This document shows positions 39,866 to 49,040 of a stretch of 64,000 nt of DNA, one piece after another. Origin of the DNA: Rhynochetos jubatus (Eukaryota > Chordata > Aves > Eurypygiformes > Rhynochetidae); NCBI GenBank assembly GCA_027574665.1, contig CM050653.1:10066664-10130663 (forward strand), read 5' to 3'. The notes under the pieces are model-generated. The model did not search any database, was not told the origin of the DNA, and saw only the letters and a list, made by a program, of their open reading frames with translations. The translations under genes and the position numbers were made by a program. Each line of letters begins with the position of its first letter. Within the stretch, counting starts at the first letter, position 1.

Positions 39866-42800
39866 ATCAGGTCCATTTGCTTAAACTCTGAGCTTGAAAT
39901 CTTGCTAATTTGTGTTTATATATGTCAAGCTGTGAAGCTCATTCGTTGCTCGTTGTTTCCTTTCAAAATTCATGCAGAAATGAATAAAAGACCCCCGTGT
40001 GACAGAAGCTTTTAAAATTAATAAAATTCACTTTGAGCAGCAGCATGCAAATGGGGTCATCTCTCTGCTTGCTGGAAACCTGGGGATTTGTGTTACCTCC
40101 TGCCATTTGCATTTCCCACATCCCAGATCTTTAAAATGAGAGCAGTTGGTGTAATCTATACGTGCTTCAACAGAAGCAAAACAACTGCAGGAGGCTGGAT
40201 GTGCTCAGCCTGCACTTTTCTCTGGCCTCAAGTTTAACGTAGGACCGCTCATCGGGCTTCAGAAGATCTTCCGATGAGTAAGCTTTGGCAGTGAGGAGGT
40301 AAATCCAGGCTCTCTCAGCAACTCCCTTATCCGTATGTCAGGCAGCAGAGCTCAGTACCACCTGGTAGAGTCAAACAGGAGTGACTTTAGCCATCGATCC
40401 CCATTTATCCGCTCAGGGGAGCAGCACAGTGATGTCTCCTTTCGAAGTACCCATTTTCAGTGCTGCTGCAGTATGGTGTCTGCTCATTTAATTTTCCCAA
40501 TCTGTTGCAAATTGGGGTATCTTTGTGGTGAAACGTCATCGTCTTGCGTAGCTTGATGTGCTGGGAATGCAGGATTCATGTTGGGACATGCTGGGCTGAA
40601 TACAGGATATGATGGGGTTCTCGGGCGTGTACCAGGGGTGGTAGGTAAAATCTGGATGGCTAAAATAAAAAAGGCTGAACTTTCTAAGGGAGCTGCTGCG
40701 GGGCAGGGAGGGCGAGCAGACCTGGTGTGGGTTTTCCCTGCCCTGTGCCACAAGGGGGTACAGGCTGAACGGGAACAGCGTGAGCTGGCACCAAAGCAGC
40801 TGGATACAAGGGCAAAAATAAAGGGAGCAAGTCCATTGCCAGTTTTAAAGCCAGAAGGGCAGAGGGTTGCTATGTGTGTTGAGCAAAAAGTATCGAGCTC
40901 TGCCCTTTCCCTGGATACTGGACGTGCTGCAGCCATGGCTCTTCTGGGACAGAAATAGCACTGCGAGAGCCACTCCACCAGTCTCTGTCCTTTTTCCCAA
41001 ATCCCATCACCTTTTTTATTTTTCCCAAGGAACTTCACCACCACTTCCCATGCTGTCTCCGGCCACTTGTGGTCTTGTTTTCCTCCCACCTTGCAGGAAA
41101 TGCCCAGCTCCCATGGCAGATAGTAGTGTTGGTCCTGGCCTGGGGAAGCTCAGCCCAAATCCCCCAGGTTACCAACTTAATACCAGGTTTTGAGTTGGAG
41201 CAGGGAGACACAGTGCCTGTCTGAGCACGGTGACGGCAGAGCTGTGCAGGGAGTGACACGGGGAGGGGATGAGGTGGGACATGGCAGCAGGTTTCTGCAG
41301 AAGACACAGGCTGAGAGCTGGTGATGACTTTAGTTTTTAACCAGCTGAGCACTCTGGGCATCACTTCAGCTAAATGTTCCTTGGCATTGTGCAGGAGTGA
41401 TGTCTGCCACCAGAGCAAACCCTGAGCCTCCTCGTGCTCTCTCTTTGAACAGTGGCACTGAGGAATATGCAATTGCTCCAGAATAAAAATGATTGGCAGT
41501 AATTGGTGACAGCCAATTGTGTGAGATGACTCAAAAAGTCGTCTTTCATCCTGTGCTTTAGCTGATAAACTTCACTGTTGAAATAAATTCCTTTTTGGCT
41601 TACGAAAGCTCTGCCCCTAGAAGTGATGATGCAGATGGGGCAGATGCTCTGGCATTCCCCGGATAGTTTCTGTGTGATTTCAGGCTCTTTTGCTTTTCAA
41701 GACTACTTGCATTTTTTTTAATCTGTAGATTTTAAAATGGCTGCTTCTCATAAGCATCACATCAAATAGCAAGAGAGAGATTTCAAAGGCTGTCACTGTC
41801 ACACTCAGACAGCAGCGTTTTCCAGAGAGGACTTGATGCAAATTTCAGTTTCTGTCAAGTCTGACAAACCTGAGAGGGCACAGGCTGCAAGTGGGTTTTA
41901 TACCTCCTGCTGTGAAGTGTCGCTGTATTAGTGTTTCCTGACATTCAGAAACAAGGACGGTTAATCAGAAGAACTTGCTCAACATAGCCTCCAGTAATGG
42001 TGAGGGAGTAGCTTCTTGGCTGAGCATGTTGCCTACAATTTCAGGAGTGGGGGGTGTGTGCACATGTGGTTTTGTGAAATACCCTGGGCTTGGTACCTTA
42101 GGAGCATCCCAACAGAAATGACAAGAAATTGTGATGATTTGGTGACTTTTTGAAAACAACTTTCAGGTTCGGTCCCCCAAATTAGACCACTTCTGTGCTT
42201 TAGTAGAGTTACTTGGGCTCCTGATGTTTTCTCTGGGCTATAAAATATTAGACATGAAGCTTCTAAGAGACGAAAAAAAAAAACCTGTTAATCTCCAGGA
42301 ATTTTTCAGCCCAGGGTAATTCAGGCCTGTAGACAGGTTGTTTCATTAAATGAGTTCATGGTTCCAACAGGCTCCTCCAAAGTATGAGATTTCCCAGCAG
42401 AGATCAGACTTGAGTCTCAGAAGAACCCTGGTATCTTCTGCTAAGCTAAATATTAATACTGGAGCTGCTGTAATAGCAGAAGAGTTTATCAGTACAAAAA
42501 TCTTATCAACAGATTACAAAGACTGTAGTGCTGCTGACTCCAGATGAATGTATTTAAATGGTTGTTTTTTTTTCTTTCGGTTGCGCCTTTGGTCGCACCT
42601 CCGCTCTCCCCGGCAGCAGTGGATGTAGTTGAGTCATCAGAAACTCCAGTGCCCTCCGTAGGCGCAGGGTAAACTCCCAAGTCCTTGTAATAATGGGGAA
42701 AAAAGCCAAGCAAAGCTTTTTTTTCTTTTGTGCTCTTGTTTGTTGTCTGCCAGCATCGGTAGCAGCTCAGGCTAACATCAGACCTCCAGTCGAGCCCTCT

Positions 42801-43327
42801 CTAGGAGCAGCAATACGGTGTGCTGCTCTGAGCTTCAGAAAATACACCTCCTCTTCACTTTAACGTCTTAAAGCATTAGAAAGACATACTGCTGGCCATC
42901 ATTCAAGAAAGATTTGAATGGAGTAAGTTTCCTGCGAGCCATCCTTGCACAACCAGCTCACTGGAGCTATAGCTCGGAGCTTGTCTTGTGTCATTAGGCG
43001 TCCCTCACCAGTTGCATCTCCTGATGCTGGTTGCAGGAAGGGCTGCGTGTTGCTCACGGCCTCGGGGAAGTCTTCCTCTGAACTGAGCAAACCGGTGCGC
43101 CTACCTTTGGTTTCTTAATACAAGGGGAAACCCTGGGTATATATATTTAAATGTTTTTTCCTTGGTTAGGAGCGTAAGAGTGCATGCAATAGCACGCAGG
43201 CGGTAGGGCTGCCGTGCGGGAACCACGAAGGTTCCGCTTCCTCTTGTGCAGGCAGTGACATGGTAAATGTAAATCAGTGGTTCGATACCCTCAGGATGCT
43301 TACCCCGGTTTGTTCGGCATGTTTCTG

Positions 43328-43355
43328 TTAATTACTGTATTGCCATTAATTACTG
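43328..43355 (+). promoter_or_regulatory. Two direct copies of TTAATTACTG (homeodomain-type sites)
   Basis: TTAATTACTG occurs at 43328-43337 and again at 43346-43355. TAATTA is the core of many homeodomain sites. Placed in the CG-enriched part of intron 8, they suggest an enhancer, but this is inference. Confidence 0.35.
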
Positions 43356-43708
43356 CCCATTCCTGGTAGGGTTTCAGTTCAGTTTCAGGATGTACGTGGA
43401 TGTTACTTAAATGTAACGCAGAATAACAATGCTAGTCCCTGCAGGGCTGCTGTCCTGCGATGCGCTCGGTGACTTGCCTGTCCCACCTCACCTGGAATGT
43501 CCTCTGCCTTAGTGCTTTTATCCCCCTGCATTCTCCCCATTTTCCAGGAGCGCACGCTTGGTGCGGCTGGTGCCTCCCCCAAAGCACCCGCCTAGTCCAG
43601 CAATTGTACTGACGGGCTGCCTTAGACGTAGGAAATCGATGCGTTACTGCCAGAACACGAGTCGGCAGCGACTCCTCTGATCGCGTCGCCTTTCACGATA
43701 GGCAATAT

Positions 43709-43723
43709 TGCCCTCTACTGGCT
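43709..43723 (-). promoter_or_regulatory. CTCF-like motif
   Basis: On the minus strand the sequence reads AGCCAGTAGAGGGCA, close to the CTCF core CCASYAGRKGGCR. A good single-motif match; occupancy cannot be judged from sequence. Confidence 0.45.
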
Positions 43724-44051
43724 AGTTACAGCTTAAAAAAAATCCATATTTTCCTCCATACAGCAGCACTTTGCTAGGAGGAATTATTTTTCAGCCCTTC
43801 TTGCTTGGAGGAGAAGGCAGGTTTTGGTCCTAATGCTGCTTTTTAGGATGCTACAGCTCACACTTGATGTCTTTTTCCCTCAGATGGCTGCTTTTCATCT
43901 GGGAGAACCTGGTGCACCAGAAGATCAAACAATAATTACTGTTTTTAAATGTTAGAAGTAATGCAGAATCCCTCATTTTCAGAATTAATCCTTGGAAAGG
44001 TGACTTCTCCAAACTGGTTTTGCAAGTGAAATAACTGCAAGGGGTTTAATT

Positions 44052-44105
44052 ATTATTTGCATCAGTACAATAAGACCTTTTGCTTATTGTACTAATGCAA
44101 ATAAT
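44052..44105. other. Hairpin 1: 23-bp inverted repeat with inverted octamer sites
   Basis: The arms 44052-44074 and 44083-44105 are reverse complements at 22 of 23 positions (single mismatch at 44063/44094), separated by the 8-base loop ACCTTTTG. Each arm contains a perfect octamer: ATTTGCAT at 44055-44062 and ATGCAAAT at 44095-44102, the POU/Oct binding sequence. No known repeat family recognised. Confidence 0.85.
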
Positions 44106-44197
44106 GCATCTGTAATCTGGATGCTGCCTCCAGCAGCGCCTGCTCACTGCCCCCTTCCCCGCCCCAGCTGGAGCGGCTGCACGATGAGCTGGATCCA

Positions 44198-44259
44198 GGC
44201 ACTGAGCTGGGTTAAAAATAAGCTTGCAAAAAGCGTTATTTTTAACCCGGGTCAGTGCC
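44198..44259. other. Hairpin 2: 28-position stem with a 5-base loop, pre-miRNA-like
   Basis: Arms 44198-44225 and 44231-44259 fold into a stem of 28 aligned positions with one G/G mismatch (44206/44251), one G-U wobble (44208/44249), one bulged base (44235) and a GCAAA loop. Such perfection is unlikely by chance. It could be a small-RNA precursor, a structured DNA element or a palindromic transposon remnant. I do not recognise a known miRNA. Confidence 0.8.
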
Positions 44260-44952
44260 CTGCTCGGGTTGGCGGCGCGACTGCCCAGGCTCTCACGTGG
44301 CTGTGCTGGTTTGGAGGCGTGGGAGACAGCATGAAGGAGCCGTGGGGGGAACCGAGGGCTGTTTAAAGCTGGAGCAGCCTGAAAGTTGCTTCTCAAGCGG
44401 ATATTCCAGCTCTGAACTCCGCTACGGAGCCAGCCCGCCCTCCCTCCAACTAGTCTTTCTAAAAGCTTTTTCCAGGACAAACATCATCGCTGACAAAACT
44501 CCTGCAGTGCTTAAGTTCTTTTGGCGGTGACGCCCTGTGTGCTGACCTTTCCCAGAATAAGTTCTTTTCAAGTCTCGTACTCGCAATTGGTAGGGCTAGC
44601 TTTATTCAGAGTCTGGCTCAAGTGCTTCAGATAGATTTAAATATGTAGAACAACAGAAAATAGTTGATGCAAATTACACTTTAGTTTTGCTTTCCAGGGT
44701 GTGCTGAAGATAATGATCTGGCAGCTCATACCGTGCACAGCACTGTAGTTGATTCAACATTTGAATCCCAGCTGATGTGATGTTACAGCGTTTAACTGAT
44801 CTGTGGTGCCATCCTGCTCTCCAGCAACTCAGAAAGGGGAAAAAGTTAGGACAACTGTTTTGAAGTCTATTTGCTGAAGTAAAACTTGTCTTTACTTCAG
44901 AGGGAGATGGGAAACTGAATGACCGTTAGGTGATTGAGATGGATTTCATCCT

Positions 44953-45264
44953 TTCAGTGCTTAAAGGGGACTTATGAGCAAGTCGGGGACAGATGTTTTA
45001 CTAGGGCGTGTAGCAATAGGACAAGGGGTAATGGTTTTAAACTAAAAGAGGGTAGATTGAGACTAGATATAAGGAAGAAATTTCTGATGATGGGGGTGGT
45101 GAGGCCCAGAGAAGCTGTGGATGCCCCATCCCTGGAAGTGTCCAAGGCCAGGCTGGATGAGGCTTTGAGCAACCTGGGCTAGTGGAGGGTGTCCCTGCCC
45201 ATGGCAGGGGGGTTGGAACTAGATGATCCTTAAGGTCCCTTCCAACCCAAACCATTCTGTGATT
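44953..45264 (+). mobile_element. CR1 LINE 3' end, sense copy
   Basis: Runs from 'tcagtgcttaaaggggactt' through 'ggacaaggggtaatggtttt' and 'gaggctttgagcaacctggg' to the CR1 terminus 'aaccattctgtgat'. About 310 bases, close to consensus: a young, 5'-truncated copy. Confidence 0.95.
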
Positions 45265-48200
45265 TAGCTGCAACATGTGCTGCCTGCGTAGTGGTGGGGA
45301 GCAGCTCTGCATCCCCCCAGGACTCTGCCATGGGGTGAAGGATGGGGGGGACAAGTGCAGGCAGCCCAGAAATTGGAAGCACAAATTATTCTTCAGGAGG
45401 AAACCGGGTAACTTTGTAGTCTAATAAAAGTTAATGAATTGTTTGGAGTTAGGGAGCTTGCGAGGAGAGGTTTAGCACAAACTCCCAAAGGGATGCTGGT
45501 TCTCAGAGTCCAGTGCTGAGCAGTTGTGGCACAGACTGCCACCTCTTCTGGGGCTAACAGTGGGGCACACAAGTTTGCAAACAGCCCCTTCACCACATGT
45601 TCTCAGATTGTATCTAAGCGTTTCATACCGATTTCCACCCACAGCCACATGCCCTTTCCTTGTGCTTCAGCAGCAGCTGCATTGCAGTGATAAACCCCAA
45701 GCAGGAGCAGCTGGGTCCTGCGTCTCGGAGAGGTGCAAGCAGTGTGCAGGCAGCACCAGGCACAGCCAGGAGGGCTCTCCTGGGTTCATTGGGCTGGTGC
45801 AGCACCTTCAGCTGATGTGATGGTGTGAGGTTAAAACCTTTGGGGGTTAGTTTTGGATCATTTTTGAAGGAAGGAGAAATACGTATTACAGGAATTATCT
45901 GTGGGTTGTTTTTTTCCTTGGTGTATCATCTTTCATGGAGCAATTGAACTATGAAGCCTGCTGGAGGAGGAGGCAGTCCTTGCTCTGGGACATTTGCAGA
46001 AGAGCTGCAGGTGGAGGACATGCAGGCAAAGCCTTGGAAGAAGGCATATCATGACTTTTCATAGACAAGAAGTGGCACAATTGTGAGGACTTGTCCCTAA
46101 ACTCACAGGAAGTGTGTAACAGGCAGGTACTGTCATTTTCCAGAGTCAGAGCTGTGCACAAACCGTCAGCAGCTGAAGGCTAAAACCTGCTCTGGAGAGC
46201 AGCTCTCGTGGGATTTGGTAAAGCAGGACAAGCTCTGCTGCCTCTTCTCTAGGTTGCAGTTGATTTAATTGGAAAGTTTTCAGTATGGAATATTTTTTGT
46301 GGTTTTTTATTTTATCGTACGTTGGATTCCAGCAGGGAGTGCCTGCTGGAAGATCTTTCTGCGACTCCATTGGGTGCTCAGCGTTTGTGGGGCTGGTGGC
46401 ACAGCTCAGCTCCCGGAGCAGGGAAGCTCTGCGGGAGCAGCAGATCGAGGAGGAATCAGGCTGCAGTAGGGCCAGCATGCAGCATTGCTGCGGGTACGTC
46501 ACCGGGGAGGAGCAAGGTTATTTTGAATTGTGCCAGTGTCGAACTGTGCCTTTCACAGCAGCCAAATTAGGCTAAAGGTGCTGAGATTTCTCTCTAGTGT
46601 ATAGTCAGGAGTAATTTATTGGGGGGTGTGTGATCGGAGTGTCTCTGCGATGCACACAGCTGCGAGAGCGGCCTCGGCACATTTCTCACTCCTGCATCTG
46701 CTTGCCAACACAGATTTTTAAACATGCATCAAGCAAGACTTCGCACATCAAAAGGGAGGCCATGCAGTTTGTGTTTCCACGGGAGGGGAGAGATCTCCTA
46801 TTTCTGGTGCACTGTAATTTCTTAGGAAGTGAACTGTCTTGACTGTTTTTTGTATGTGCAAACTGTGTATATGGGCTTCGTATGATTTTGTATTATTCCT
46901 GGCATTTTATGGGCTTCACCTTGATAAACCTGGTACCAGCAGACTGATCCATGCTTCAGTGCTGTTCTATAATGTGTCAAATCCTGTAGCCTCTTACAGG
47001 AAATGCCAGCAATTCCGCATCTGGCATTTTCTGAGCTTTTCCTTGCCCACCACCTCTTAGAGCTGAGGTGCTGTGCCCCACCTGAGGGGGGAAAAAAGCT
47101 GTCCTGACAGTCCTGCTGCAAGGAGAACCGCAGACCGGAGTTTTACGTTGGTGTGATGTAGGCAGGCAGTGTCTAAATGTGGAAATCCTTGGTGTTATCA
47201 GTGGTGTTTTTGTCTTGTTTGCTTGTGCCTTTGGAAGTTTAGGGTAAAAAAGCATGAGAGTTGGGGCTGGGGGAACGGACATTTAATCACTCCTGAAAAA
47301 GGGTTCTCCGGATAACATCCGTGCACATCAGGTGCTCAAACGCATGGCAGGGTGACGTGAGGCACATCTTGGAGTCCTCTTCTGCGAGGCCTCGGGTGCT
47401 GCATTGCACTGTGACGTGACTTTTTAAACATAGCTTACCTCCTTTTCCTCATGCCCTCAGAAGCTTCTCCCCATGTAGGATTACAAGGTAAAGACAAAAC
47501 AGTGTCGGTGGTTCGGGGCACACAGCTAAGTGGGTATTGCTGCTCTTGTTCCTGATTGCATACGTGGTGCTTTTTCCATCTTCAAAGCATTTTCCAGCCA
47601 TGAACTAAGAGCATACACATTAGCTGGGAGCACACACCCCTCCCTAAGAAGCTGATGCCGGGCACATCCCAGGAAAAACTTCCAGAATGTGACACACCAC
47701 TTTTGATGCAAATAAAATGATGCTGTATTTCATCAGCTCTATTAAAAGTACTTAAGTAATTGAATTAACGAAACTTTAAAAAGCCTTAAGGAGACAGATG
47801 TGGTACACACCTTTCTTCTTGCTTTTTTTTTTTCCTTATTTTACCTGTTGAATGTCTTTGGCGTTTTTATTTGCTACCTTACTGTTGGCTTTTTGATGTG
47901 TGGCGTTGCTGAGGTTTTTTGTGTTATGGTAGCTGATTTCTCTGCTTTGCAGCACTGGTACTGTTACCATTTCTGCAGCAAAGGAAAGCGTCATCTGCAA
48001 AATAGCATGAATATGACTGAAATACCTCATCTTTCATATGAATTTTTGCAAATACTGAGTTTTTGTTTCCGTTGAGTTGATTCACCTTTGCTGTGCGTGC
48101 CTGCCTTGCCCCCTGGACTGTGCTTACCTCTTACATATTCACCCCATTTCCCATCTTTGTGTGATCTTTCGCGCTTCTCCATCATCCTTCCACTTACGGA

Positions 48201-48689
48201 TGTCCAACATTTAGCCCCTCTGAACCCACGTTGGGTTTGTTTTTCTCCCACCTTCCCTGTAGCCGGCTTGTGTGTTTCTCCTTCCTTCCCCTACGGCTGT
48301 CCCTTGAGCAGGGCCAACACTTCCTAGGCAGGCAGTCCAGGTGAGGTGGGACGAGATGACATGCCCTGCACAGGACAGAAATACCATTGAGGGCCGTGTG
48401 CCTGGATCACTCACCCTACCTCTTGGGGAAAAAGGAAACGGTGGCCCCAGAGTTGTCATACCTAGCTGGCTTTTTTGGGTGGCTCCAGTGTGGTGAGAGG
48501 TCATTGATGGAGCTTTTTGCTCTGGACACTCCCCGATCTGCAGATAGGAGTATCTGGGAGCTAACCACAGCCAAGGTAGTAGTTTAGTGCCACCCCATTT
48601 CTAACCCAGTTTTGATTATTTTTCTTTTTCAGGCAAAATTTAAGTATTTTGGGTGCAGCTGACTTTTCTTGCACTCTTTGCTTTTTCAG

Positions 48690-48896
48690 GAGAGGCAGAC
48701 GAAGAAGCCCTTGCCGAAGAGTGCAGACGGAGAGGACAACACGCCCTGCCTTTCCAGCCGACCAACCCTCGCTTGCTGAAGTCTCACAAGCCTTCCAGTT
48801 CCCCCAAATATGCCTATCATTTTAATAGTGATGAGGTGGAAGAACAAGATAGATGCCGGGTTACGAGCAACTTGGAGACCCCTTTTTATTTATCAG
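48690..48896 (+). CDS. DNAJB6: DNAJB6 exon 9, long-isoform specific
   Basis: Follows a strong acceptor (ttgctttttcag) and joins exon 8 in phase 1. It encodes GEADEEALAEECRRRGQHAL, then PFQPTNPRLLKSHKPSSSP and on to EEQDRCRV and TPFYLSG. This aligns with the human long isoform ([30 protein letters not shown]). It leaves in phase 1 at CAG|GTGTGC, which joins correctly to the exon at 56543. The segment is much less conserved than the chaperone part. In the same frame, reading past the donor gives an alternative CaaX C-terminus (separate entry). Confidence 0.95.
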
Positions 48897-49000
48897 GTGT
48901 GCACAAACATGTTGATGAGAAATGTGCAGAAAAGGATTCATCAGCTAGTCAAAAGCCAAAACCAAAAAGCCAAGCAAGAGGTTGCTGTGTGTTGACTTAA
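48897..49000 (+). CDS. DNAJB6: Predicted read-through extension of DNAJB6 exon 9 ending in a CaaX box
   Basis: If the donor after 48896 is skipped, the frame stays open for 34 residues (GVHKHVDEKCAEKDSSASQK, then PKPKSQARGCCVLT) to TAA at 48998-49000. The protein would be 331 residues. It would end in a basic stretch, an extra cysteine and CVLT: cysteine, two aliphatic residues and a permitted last residue for prenylation. AATAAA lies at 49020-49025. The related DNAJB2b isoform is geranylgeranylated, and DNAJA proteins are farnesylated. Open frame and motif are seen; expression is inferred. The open length alone is not significant; the combination is. Confidence 0.45.
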
Positions 49001-49019
49001 TGTTAGCTCCCTGGTAGAT

Positions 49020-49025
49020 AATAAA
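49020..49025 (+). terminator. DNAJB6: Poly(A) signal for the predicted CaaX terminal exon
   Basis: AATAAA 20 bases after the extended stop, followed by tggcagcttgtgtgtctt, a GU-rich stretch typical of the downstream element. It supports a composite terminal exon of about 350 bases. Confidence 0.5.
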
Positions 49026-49040
49026 TGGCAGCTTGTGTGT

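Larger units (their letters stand above)
27311..48689 (+). other. DNAJB6: Remainder of the long-isoform intron 8
   Basis: Intron 8 runs from 25186 to the acceptor at 48689 (tttgctttttcag). It contains a 22-A run (27872-27893), a weak old CR1-like fragment (about 32420-32600), a degraded LTR (34383-34505), an antisense CR1 (35472-36177), a T-rich low-complexity stretch (39787-39865) and a sense CR1 (44953-45264). It also holds the CG-enriched, hairpin-bearing region at 43.3-44.5 kb. The longest open frame in the window (201 codons, minus strand, 40484-41089) lies here but resembles no protein I know. I see no second gene. Confidence 0.8.

Noticed and set aside
40484-41089. The longest open frame of the window, 201 codons on the minus strand
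   Set aside because: No domain or family resemblance, ordinary chance length in GC-richer sequence, overlapped by equally open frames on the other strand, and no splice or promoter context.
44046-44480. A 144-codon minus-strand open frame across the two hairpins
   Set aside because: Arises from the CG-rich composition; no recognisable domain, and the hairpins explain the sequence symmetry.
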